From Nelumbo lutea (lineage: Eukaryota > Streptophyta > Magnoliopsida > Proteales > Nelumbonaceae), in NCBI GenBank assembly GCA_022828595.1, contig JAKGHH010000002.1, positions 39,216,222 to 39,280,221 on the forward strand: a DNA stretch of 64,000 nt, in the 5' to 3' direction. Positions 11,601 through 23,600 of this stretch are shown piece after piece (position 1 is the stretch's first letter; each line of letters begins with the position of its first letter). Both the position numbers and the translations under genes were made by a program. The notes below the pieces were generated by a model. That model was not told the origin of the DNA. It saw only the letters and a list, made by a program, of their open reading frames with translations, and searched no databases.

Positions 11601-14600
11601 TAATTTGAATAGGAAAATTTGTTTTTTTTTTTTCAATTAGGTCGGGCTTTGGGCTCGGGCTCGGGCTCGGGTTTCGGGCTTTTTACCAGGGCCGGGCTTG
11701 GGCTCGAGCCTAGTATATTTTCATTAGTGACAAGTGAAAGCCCGACCCGAGCCCGGCCCGGCCCGGCCCATGAACAGGTCTAGTTGTGAATAGGAATCTG
11801 TCTAACTTACAGCTAGTGGGAACCTCTTGAAAATTTGATCCAGTATAACTTGCCATCTGAATAGGTAAATCCCACAACTCAAAGCTCTTTATGAAGAGGT
11901 TAAACTTCCTCATACTCATTGTAATCCGGTGATTTGGGTTGTTTGATTCACTCAAAAATCTTATGACATTAAAATCTCCTCCCAAACATCAGGGTCCCTC
12001 CCATAGACCTCTCACTGCTGCTAATTCCTCCCAAAGTCCCTCCCTTTCCTTATAAGAGGTGGGTCCATACACATTAGTTAAAACCCAATCCTAGTCATCC
12101 ACCCTCCTCTTCAACTTGATGGACACTGAATACCTCCCAAGTAACTCCTCAGTACACTCCATCTCTACATTTTTCCACAAAGTTATAACTCCCCCTGAAG
12201 CTCCCCAAGATTGTGCGCATGCCCAACTTGTGTCTCTTGCTGACCAAATACTTCTTACCCAAATCCTATCTATCTCAAACAATTTAGATTCTTGAATCAA
12301 CATAATACCTGGTTTTTCTCTTCGCAACAAATCCCTAATCACTCCTCTTTTTCTTCACTCCATCTCTACATTTTTCCACAAAGTTATAATTCCCCCTGAA
12401 GCTCCCCAAGATTGTGTGTATGCCCAACTTATGTCTCTTGCTGACCAAATACTTCTTACCCAAATCCTATCTATCTCAAACAATTTAGATCCTTGAATCA
12501 ACATAATATTTGGTTTTTCTCTTCACAACAAATCTCTAATCACTCCTCTTTTTCTTGAGCTTCCTAACCCTTTACATTCCAGCTAAAGAATTTCATGGAG
12601 ACTGCGACAAAATACCCTTTAACCAAATAAACCACTCACCGCTTCTTCTCCTTTTTTGCAACACTCCCTTTATCATAATCCACCTCACATCTTAGCCTTT
12701 CCACCTCACTTAATTTTTTCTTTCTCTGCTTTTTTACACCAGCTCCTTTAGAACTAGGCTCCTCTAGCTTCTCTTTCCCCTCTTTCTTTCTATTTGGACC
12801 CTTTTTCTTTATTTTCCCCTTTTGTTTTTTTGACCCAGCTTCTGCATTTAATCTACCATCCCCATTTACTTCCTCTTCAACAATAAGATTAGGAGTGTCA
12901 CCCTCCTCACCCCATTCGATCTGTTCAGCCATCTCTTCCTCCACCTGAATTCTAAGCAGTTCCATAACCAGCTCCCAAATTCTATCCCCAACAGATCTCT
13001 GAGATTTAATCTCTTTACAATGAGAAAAACTTTGATTCTTTTCTTTAAAGATTCAATCTAAGGGCTTGAAAAGCTTGTTCTCTAATGAATCTGGAAGTGT
13101 GCACAATCCAAGAGTTAATGAAACTTTTTCTTGAACAGATACTTGTAAATCTTGTAGTGGTTGTACCTTATAGATCTCTTATAGTGAAGCACTAAGCATT
13201 TCTTGAGTTGGTGAAGAACTTTGGAGGTCTTCTATGGATGGAGGTCTCTAGAGCTTTCTTTTTGTTCTCCCCAAGAACTCTTGTGAGTTGGGAAAAAGGT
13301 CATTTCCTTGTAAATGAGAGCCTTTTTATAGAGGTATGTTGTTAACATGTGGCACAAAATTTTTATGTGCCTACAGCATCATCTCTTACTTTAAGTAGGA
13401 CTTTATTGCAACCTAATTTCAAATTAGACGTTTGTTGGTTTGAACTAAGAACCCTACGGGTCCCACGCAAACTGAGGTTCACCTATCCTCTGCCCATTTT
13501 ATCATGAACTATTTCCTAATTAGTTTGGATTTGTTTCCTTTTTTGGAATTGAACTGAGATTTGGGAGAAATCCCAATCCCAATCCAAATCCAAATCAATC
13601 TATACCCAAGTTGGAATTGGATGGCATATTATGTATAGGGTTTTGGTTTGCCCTTTCCAAGAGAGGTTTTTTTATGAGATGAATTAAGTGAAACTATTAC
13701 CCTAGCATTAGGGTTAAGGTCCAAACTAATCAAAACCTTAATTCCTAACCAGTAGAAACCCTAATTTCATTCTCAGAGCTTTTGAAGTCATTGGAATGAA
13801 TGGGCAATTGATCTAGAACCCAAGAGAAGGAGTTGTATCACCTAAAACTCGGGTTGATCAAGGGATAACACCAGATTTTGGGTATGAACACCGTAGAGGG
13901 CTTCTGCACTTGTGGGAGAATTGTTTCTAAAGTATGATATAGTTTGGCCAATCAATTGATCCCATCCCAAAAGGGATTTTGATTGGAAAACAAGTAGGGA
14001 GTTTCCTGCATTCATTCTCCCTTTCAAAGACATCCAAAAGGAAACATGTTCTGACATAAAAACAAGTAGGAAGCTTCCAGCAAGGCATGACCTATTTCTG
14101 CCATATTTTTTCCATGTGAACGGATGATGTTAGAATTCAGAAACATCCACTCGGTGAGGGACCTTCTAGGTTGGGCACTTACCTGCCTTGTATTAGTGCT
14201 TTACCCTAGTAATACTGGCCATTATGTTGAGATTCTATGGACTGATCTTGCATTTATAGAGTATTTATGGCATTATTGTAGACTGGGTGTACTACAATAT
14301 CACAGTACCATACTTTTTATGCACTAGATCATAGATGTATCTCTATGTATTTATTTGTAAGAGGAGAGATTAGACCTTATTCTTTTTTAAATTATAAATG
14401 ACATTCTGTTTTGGGTGATGTCATTCATCAAGACAATCCTGTACAACTTAGTGTCTCTCGTTTTCTCTTCTCAAGCTGCTTCCAACTTGGTATCAGAGCA
14501 GGTCAATCTTGTGTGATTTGATTGGAGGTTACATACTTCTATGCTAATTGATAAACTTATAGGCAGGTCTAAGTAGATACTTTGTCCCTCTTTAGAACAC

Positions 14601-17600
14601 TTCTAGGACTGTTTTGATCAACCGTAAACTGCAGGTGTTTTTGAAGAGCATGCAACCAGATTTTCTCTCATCTCTTGATCTCTCTGGTAGGTGATCTGAT
14701 CTTGATAAAATCTCAGATTTCGTGTTGCACAAACCTAGTTTAATCTCTGGTTATATTTGATCTAGGATCAGACTTGTATTGGGAAGGTTTTGATCCTTTC
14801 TTCCTATTTTTCTCTGCAGTAACAACTTCTTTATATTTTCCCTTTTTGGGTTAGTACAGAAATCCCTTGTTTGGCTGCTTTCTTTGGTGTTGGATCCCAT
14901 AGGAGTACTTGCTTATCCCAAAAAATTCTATATCATCCAAATAATCAAGTACATATTTCATCTATGACAAAAAGACGCCCCATTTTGACATTGCCACTTT
15001 AATTCCCAAGAAATACTTCAAGTGTTCCAAATCTTTGGTCTAGAATTGCAAAGTGTGTTGGAAGAGCAATTTTAAGAGAGGTATTGGAGATACACCTCGG
15101 ATACACATACAAATCAGAGAAAAAAAAAATAAGATACACATGGGTACATTATTGATGCTTCAATAAATCATAAAAATATATCAATAACACTAAATATAAG
15201 GCTTCAATGAGGTATACATAGATACAAATTACATATTCTAGTGGGCTTCAATGAGGTATAATACATAGAAAAGAGCAAAATATTCACCCCAAGTCAGCCT
15301 ATTGGAGTATGACATTAAATATGTTTGCCTCAAGTACTCAAATTGTTCCATAGTGCACTGTTGATAACAAGGTTGAAGCAGATAACTTGATCCACATTCT
15401 CCAAAATCATTCCATAGTACTCAAATCTTTTTTTTTTAACCAACATGCTATCACCACCACCATCACCACTACCATCATCATCATCAAATCCATCACCATC
15501 CTATTCACAATTAGCAATATAGGTAAGTTTGGGTGGATTACCTAGCTGATCTAAGACCTTCGCATCATCTTTAGTATTTTTCCAACCATGGCATTGTTGG
15601 ATCCTTTTCATCATATATATCATCAAGGTCAATTAGTCTAAAGTAACCTTCTGGACACCTCCTATCTTTTAATGAGGCGTTTAACCCTTAATCTCATATT
15701 TTAATGTGCCAATACCCTTATTCCTATTTTTCAAAGATATGAGGTATCTTCACCAAATATTAACCACCATTTAACTGAGAATATATATATAGTATAAATG
15801 TAAAATATATAACACAAGAAGTAAAATTCAATAATTGATATTGAAAAATATATTAAAAATCTAATTTAGCTGTACCAGTATTTTTCTTGCTCTTATAGCC
15901 AATAGGATTTACTAACGCCTCACGAAATAGTTTTTTTTGGGTTGAGTTAGGGTTGAGGCTTTAACCAACTTAACCCAACCCCAACCTGACTTCATGCCGA
16001 GTCCAAAGCCTCAGTCTGGTTAAGATAAGGGAGGCAACAATAAGAAAAGCAAGGAGGAGAAAAAGGATGTGGTGTGTGATCATAGTAAGAAGAGTAGAAG
16101 AAGGAAGAAGAGTGAAGTGGAAAAGCTGGTTAGTGAGATTGACTATGATAAGGAAGAGAATAGAAGGAGGGGTAGAAGAGGGGAAGGCTGTTAGTTCAGG
16201 CTCTCTTCTTTGGGTTCAGTTTTAGAGGAGGCATGAAGATTCTAACTTCTAAGCTGGAACTTGAGAGGGTTAGGGAGCACGAAAAAAAGAAGACTAATAA
16301 GAGAGGCTCTTAAAAAGGAGAAACAAGATGTGGTTTTTGCAAGAAACAAAAATTCAAGAACTGGACAGAATATGGACTAGGAGTATTTGGGGTACAAGGG
16401 GTCTGAGCTGGGCTTATGCTCCCTCTTGGGGAGATTCAAGAGGAATTCTTACAATTTGGAAAAATGAGGAGCTAGAAGGGTTAGAGGAACTAATAGCTCA
16501 ACTCTCAGTGTCAATCAAATTTAGAAGACTGACATATGGCAAGGAATGGACTTTGAAAAATGTGTATGGCCCAAACTCTTACAGAGACAGGATTCAGTTA
16601 TGGGAAGAGCTAAGTGAAATTAGAGGCCTTTGGGAGGGTCCATGGTGTCTAGGTGGTGATTTCAATGTAATAAAATTCTCTTCAGAGACAAATAACCCAA
16701 TCTAGAGAGTAACCACTAGCATGAGGAAGTTTAATGAATTTGTGGACCTCTTTGAACCGAAGGAGCTTCCCTTGCTGCAAGCTAATTACACTTGGTCAAA
16801 ATTCCAGTCTTCCCTAGTTTGCTCTAAGCTAGATAGGTTCCTTCTTTCGATGGATTGGGAGATTATGTAGGTGGATCTTTTTTCCAAAGTATTGGTTAGA
16901 GTTACTTTGGATCATTGCCCTATTTGTCTAGCCCAAGGAACATCGCTTGGTGGCCCCTTTCTGCAGGGGTTAAGATTAGCCCAGTATTGTGGTCTCCACT
17001 ATATGTTAAGTTCAACTCTTGCACCTAATAAGGCAAAGAAAATGGAAGTGGAAGGAACTTGTCAAACAATAAGAATGTAAAATGCAAACAATTTCAAATG
17101 CTTGATTCATCAAGCATTCTGTAAGACAATTTTATTAGTCTGGAATAGTTTCACCAGTCCTTACCAAAAAAAAAATGGAAATAGTTCATCGGCATGGAAA
17201 ATAATGTATACAATTGAATATAGAATAATAGCACTAATCAAAATAGTATTCATTTACAATAATCCAAATTGAAATAAAACAATAAGTAATCCTTCAAATA
17301 TATAGAAAACTACCATAATGAAATGTCAGTGCAAGACCGTAATGTAAAATAATCAGCCTGTCCATATCCCTTTCAAATGAAACTTGAATTACAAAGTAGA
17401 TAAAATACCTGGTTTTGGAAAGCCCAGGGGGTAGTCATGGAGATCTAGAAGTCCATCCCCAAATTCATATGCTAGATCACATGGCTGTTCAGTTGACATT
17501 ATTTCATTAAGCTGTGTCACTGTGAAGTATAATGGACAAAAAGAATTTGATACTCCTGATAAAACAGATCCACCTGAATATACATAATGTTGATTAGCTG

Positions 17601-20600
17601 AGCTATTTTACAAACAAAACGATGTGTAGATGACAACATTAACTGCATAGAGATGCAATCAGGATAAAGCAAGTAATATGCCACACAAAACAACAAATGA
17701 GAATTTCATTTAAAATAATTAATAAGCTCAATAGCTTTTCTTCAAGCAATGGAAGGAGTAGATCATCTAGCAGAATGAGACTAAAGCTGGGCTCCATTTT
17801 CACCAGAGTTCCATTTCCTAAGAGCACAGGCATAAGCTTTCTCTCAGATGCCAAATTCTATCACCTGTAGCATACTTCATATTAATGATCTGTCTCCACA
17901 AGCTATCTGGATCCTCATTATATCTCCAGAACCACTTCCCAAGAAGTGCCACATTGAAAGGTTTTAGAGAAGGACACCTTGTTCTAGCTCCAATTTAACA
18001 AAGGACATAGCATTAAACAGAACAGCATGGTGAAACAAGATTCATGTAGCTAACCCCATATAGTTGGGATAAGGCTCAGATGCTGCTGCTGATGATGATG
18101 ATGACCTTGTTCCAACTCACTTAAGGGTGGAGGTCATCTTTCCATCCTTTCCAAAGGAAGTCTCATTCTTTTTTACATCACCACAGCCAAATTAGCAAGG
18201 ATAGCAAAGAGAGACATCATAGAAGTAGGGAGAGAGCCTAAAACACTCTTAATAAGGGTCACATTACCAACTTTAGACAAATATTTTGCCTTCCATCCTG
18301 CAAGTCTTCCATCAATCATTTCCATTATAGGGTCCCAAACTGATTTAGAGATGCACCTCCCTGAGGGGAATCCAAGATACCTGGTAGGTAGTTTCCCTGC
18401 CTTGCACCCCAAACCATTTCATAATAAAACTGAGATATTCCAACTTCTCTTGAGATGCCTTAAAGAAGAAAAATTATCACCAACAAACTGTAAGAAACCC
18501 ATTTCCTCTCTTTTCCAACTCTAAAGCCCTCACTGAAGCCCCCATCAACAGTTCTATGAACCATCCTGCTAAGAGCACCAACTACACAAATAAAGAGAAC
18601 AGATAAGGGATCCGTTATCTAATACCACTTGAGCTGAAGAATCTCCCTTGTGCTGTACCAGTAATCAAAGCTGAGAAACCTATGGAAAGGATACACTTTT
18701 GTCCAAGCATCCAATTCCTCCATTTAGGTGTTAGGCCCAAAATTGATTCTTTTCAACATATAATCAAGAAAGCCCCAGTTGACGTGGTCATACTGTTTCT
18801 CAAGATCCCCCTTAAACAGCACCTCAACCTCTCTACCTCTCACCCTTGAGTCCATAATTTCATTAGCCACCAAAATCTACCTTCCATGATGTAGAGAAAC
18901 TGAGCCGGATGAGCCCTAGTGCTTTATCTTATTTCTTTTTCTTTTATATGTTATGTTACTGTTAATGGGTCTTGTCCATGTGGGCCTTTTAACCGTCTTT
19001 TTTGTTTCTCTCAAGTTATGTTTAAGAGCTGGCCGCCCCATTAAGGGCAATATTGTAATTGATTCATAATTATTAGTTTAATAAAACAGATTAGCAGAAT
19101 GGAAAAAGATCAGATGAACTCTCTTCTCCTTCTCCTTCTTCCTCTTCTACCGTTTCTCTTCTCTGCTCTAATTCTGTTTATTTTTCAGATTTCTATTCCA
19201 ATTTTACAGGACTGAATCACATCTTGTTATCAAAGCAACTCTTTTCTTTTTCTTTTCTCTCTTAATCCCATACAAGGTTTAAAATATTGATACAAGCCGA
19301 TACGCATATCGAAGCTTGCTCTCCTGGTCTTTTTTTTCTTTGAAACTGGTTCAGAGGGGTCAGTTCAAGGCTGGTCTACCCCCTGAACCAGGTCAGACCC
19401 CAATACAACCCCTATAGGGGCGTATCGTTAAGCCACCAATACGATACAATACACCTAATAAACCGTATGTCCTTCTCTTTGCTTCCCATGTTCCTATTAA
19501 ATTTTGAGGAGATGTTGTCGTTACAGCTACATATTTGATAACCATATGTCCTCCCAAGTTTTGGGTTTCAAGACCCCCTTTAGCCTCCTTTATCCTGATA
19601 AGGATCTCTTCTCTTTCCTCTTCGGGTTTTTGGATGTACTTGCTATGTGCATGTTTATAGCCACCAAAGGCATAAATTTGAACCTAAAGCTCACAAGTGT
19701 ATTTTTCTTGGATATGCCCCCACACAGAAGGGATATTGTTATTATGAGCCTGTGCTGGCACCCACTTTGTGCCTAGGGATGTCACATTTGTAGTGTCTAT
19801 TCCTTTCTTTGGAATTTCTCCTTAGGGGGAGAATCCAAAGGAGTTGTTTGTAGTGTCATAGAGACATTTGCTCCTGTAGCTGAAATGGCATTTATTTGGG
19901 CTTTGTTATCATTGGTTGCTAGTTTTAACTAGGCAATCTATCAATTTGATGTTAAAAATGCCTTCTTGAATGGAGATTTGCATAAAGAGTTGTACATGTC
20001 TTTACCTCCAGCGTGTATAGGAAGGAAATGAAGGGGAAGATGTGTAAATTGAAGAAGTCCTTGTATGGCCTCAAACAACCTCCTAGGGCTTGGTTTGAAA
20101 GATCCAGAGTTGCTCTTGTTTCTTTTGGATACACACAGACTCAGTCTTATCATACCCTATGTTGATGACACTATGGTTACTGGTGGTGATACACAAGAAG
20201 TGCTTAGCCTTAAGAAGTTTCTTAACTCTGAATTTGAGATCAAAGACTTAGGGGAACTCAGATTTTTAGGAATTGAAGTTTCTCGGTCTAAAGAAGGTAT
20301 TTTCATTTCTCAACGCAAGTATGTCCTTGACCTCCTTGTTGAGACTAGAAAACTTGGTGCTAAACTGCCCTCCACACATATAGATTTGAATCACAAACTC
20401 TCGGCTACTGATGGTGAGCTTTGCCTAATAGGGGAGTGTTCTGGAAAATGCTTGCGAAGTTGTTGTATCTTTGTATGACTCGGCCAGATATTTCCTATGT
20501 AGTGAGTGTCATTAATTAGTTCATGCATTCTCCTAGAGACACACATATTGCAACTACTAAGAGAATTTTGTGTTATTTGAAAGGCACTCTAGGGAAGGGC

Positions 20601-23600
20601 ATTCTTTTTGCTAAGCATGGGCACGTGAAACTAGAAGCATACACTGCTGCAGATTGGACTGATGTATTGAAGATAGGAGGTCTACCTCGAGATATTGTAC
20701 TATGGTGGTAGGGAACATTGTTTCATGGAGGAGTAAGAAACAATCTGTAATGACCAAATCCTTAGCTGAGGCAAAGTACATGACAATGGCCTATGGAGTT
20801 TCATAACTATTGCTGCTTAGATCCCTTTTGGGAGAATTTGATATTGACTATGAGAAGCCAATGATGCTATATTGTGTCAACCAAGCAGCTATTAACATTG
20901 CACATATTCCTGCCCAACATGATAGAACAAAGCACATAGAGGTTGATAGACATTTTATACGGGAAAGAGTTGATTCAGGGGAAGTTTGCTTGCCATTTAT
21001 TGCCTCTGAAGAACAGTTGGTTGATGTCTTGACAAAGGATGCTCCAAAAGGGAAACTAATACATTACATAAGCAAGTTGGGTATGATTGACATCTATGCT
21101 CAGCTTGACGGAGAGTGTAGAGAAACTAGGCTAGATAGGCCCTGGTGCTTTATCTTATTTCTTTTTCTTTTATATGTTAAGTAAGTGTTAATGGGCCTTG
21201 TCCATCTGGGCCTGTTAACCATCTTTTTTGTTTCTTTTAAGTTATGTTTAGGAGCTGGCCGCCCCATTAAGGGCAATATTGTAATTGATTCATAATTATT
21301 ATTTTATTGAAACAGATTAGGAGAATGGAGAGAGATCAGATCAAACTCTCTTCTCCTTCTCCCTTCTTCATTCTTCCTTCTTCCTCTTCTACTATTTCTC
21401 TTCTCTTCTTCATTTCTGTTTATTTTTCAGATTTCTATTCTGATTTTACAGACTGAATGACATCTGTCTATTATTCTTTCCTTATTTCTTTATTTTGTTC
21501 TTGCTTTAAGTTTCTACAGTTACTTTACCCTCTTATATACATTTGTTAACTGCATTACTTTGTTTATGAAATTAACTACTGCAGTTATTTAGTTTACTTG
21601 TTGAATCATCTTATATAACTGCATCATCTAGACTTGGACACACTCCACCTTCATTCTGCTGCATTTAGTTTCAATCTCTTCAAGAAGACTTTGATTTTTG
21701 GGGGAAGTTTTCAGTTATACCCAATTCACCTCCCCATCAAGTCCAAAAGATGTTTAACATTAGCTACCTGAATTAATGCAATTAGGAGAAAAATAAATAC
21801 ATTGAAAATTTTACATTGCTTGAATGAGCTCTTGTGAAAGTTGATGATGTAATTGTTGAGTTGGATGGAACATTGGAAGATTTGAACATGGGAGTTCATT
21901 GAAGGTTTAAAATTCCATGTGAAGTTGAGCTGAGCAGCACTAGGGTTGAAGCACAGGATTTGAAAGTTGGTGCAAGAGATTGAAGATTAAAGCAAAGAGT
22001 TTCCTGCTCAAGGAAACCAGAATCAGTGGGAGACCTGCAGTAAAGATTAGATAGTTTAAGGCAGCATTAATGCTATTAGTGGGAGATGCAATATGTTGGT
22101 TCAAAGATTTTTATGAGGGTGTGATTTTGTCCAAAAAGGTTGGTGAATGAAAGGCAGTGAAAGAAGTTGATGAAAGAAAATATATTGCCAAAAGAAAGAG
22201 CAATGCCATTGTCCTCTTGGAACATTTTTGGCTTGGGAAAAGGTAATTAGTTTGTTTTCCTAAGGGTAGGCTGAGATCAATGTTGGGCAAAAAAACTGAA
22301 TTAAGAAAAATGCCATGACAAAACACAGAATGTTTAAGGATTTCTCAGCTGAGGACATTTACAGAAACCGGAGAGAGATTGCAGCTACATCTTCCTTTAG
22401 GCCTAAAGTGCAAGGAATTATGGTTCCCACCAACACAATACAGAATGAAGCTATAACTTTGAAGGGAAAACTAGAGGCAACCCAGGACTGTCGGGAATTG
22501 GGGGTGTATTTAGAGATGGAGGTCGTAAAATTGTCACTATGTTTTTAGGGCCTATAGGAGTAGGAGACTCTTTGAGGATGGAGGTAATGGCTATGCTTCA
22601 AGGTGTGAGATTTGCCAAACAGATGGGGAGTAAACCAAATAGAGATAGGAGACTCTAAAATGCTCATTGATTGGTTGAAATTGGATAGCTTGGGAGCTTG
22701 GATTTATAGACATGCTATCAGGGAGATTACCAACATAATAAAGGAGATTGGGGCTTCTGTCAAGTGGACTGGAAGATCAGCTAATGGACTAGCCCTGTTC
22801 AGGGGCTGACAGTTGTACTTAATATAACTTAATTGATCAATGAAGTTACCATTCCCAATCAAAAAAAAAAAAGTGCCACAATGTTGATTCAAGGGAAAAA
22901 GGAAAAGATACTAATGGCAAGTCATCTTGGAGTTATCAAAATGTCATCCAATAAAGGAAAAGAACATTGGGAAATTTCACTAGTAATTTCGGCAAAGGAG
23001 AAGACAGAAGACCGGTTTACTGTTGGTGAGAACAAGGTTCAAAATTTTGATACAACGCACCCTGTATAGGGCATATTGTATTGTATCTAGACCTGTTACA
23101 GACCGGGCTTTGCCTCTTTATCAACAGGAAATGTCCAGGCCCAAGCTCGATCCCAGCCCAACCTTCGGGCCTAGATCTTGAGCCCGAGTCCGGCCCTTAT
23201 ATAAGGCCTGAAGCCCGATCTGCACATAAAATGTCCAATTTTTTGTGTAATTTAATAAACTAATATTGTTGTTGGTTCGGCTGATTTAATGTATATGTTA
23301 GTCATTGCTGGGTCTTAAGTCATTAGTTATTCGGCCTAAACTTGTTTAATGTTTTATTTGTCTAGGTGTCCCATCACTAATCAAGGGCATTCTAGTCCAT
23401 TCATGTAACACTATGTGATAAACATATATATAAGATAATAGGGTCAGCTGAAAGGTTTGGAGCCACCATTCTCAAACTTTCTCCTCTTCTTCTTCTCTTC
23501 TTCTTCGATCATAACACTGGGTTACAAGTGTTATGATCCCATCACCAAGAAGAAATATGTCACAAAAGATGTGGTATTTTTTGAGTCTCAATCCTATTTT

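Larger units (their letters stand above)
7719..13030 (-). mobile_element. LINE A, degenerate L1-type retrotransposon
   Basis: This is a nearly complete plant L1 read on the minus strand. In order it has an ORF1 C-terminal part (13010-12636), an apurinic-type endonuclease (12342-11830, split by a MITE), a reverse transcriptase (10891-9283), a zinc-binding C-terminal region (9087-8536) and an RNase H (8328-7820), ending in a 10-base A tail (T run at 7719-7728). Every frame is interrupted by stops and indels, so it is inactive. It lies within intron 6 in the same orientation as the host gene. The 5' end is not sharply defined, and target-site duplications were not found. Confidence 0.9.
5685..17408 (-). 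other. Intron 6 of the host gene, 11.7 kb, transposon-rich
   Basis: Bounded by donor CCAG|GTATTT (17408) and acceptor TTTTCAG (5685). From high to low coordinates it holds LINE B, a (CCA/TCA) microsatellite, a copia LTR fragment, LINE A with a nested MITE, a tandem duplication and a small MITE. Stretches 5685-6421, 6613-6950, 7184-7718, 13031-14127 and 14560-16014 show no recognisable gene or element. Confidence 0.85.
18890..21463 (+). mobile_element. Copia A, internally deleted Ty1/copia element
   Basis: Two similar LTRs start TGTAGAGAAACT (18890 and 21116) and share 'ggccgccccattaagggc' and 'aatattgtaattgattcat'. A weak primer-binding site, 'ttgttatcaaagc', follows the 5' LTR, and a purine-rich tract (ggagag) precedes the 3' LTR. 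The internal part is only about 1.9 kb: gag, protease and the integrase core are missing, and the pol remnant is broken. Target duplications are not clear (catga before; catct or tctgt after). The element lies in intron 5, antisense to the host gene. Confidence 0.88.

Noticed and set aside
15450..15500. Coding His/Ser repeat
   Set aside because: A CCA/TCA microsatellite in an intron with no flanking frame.
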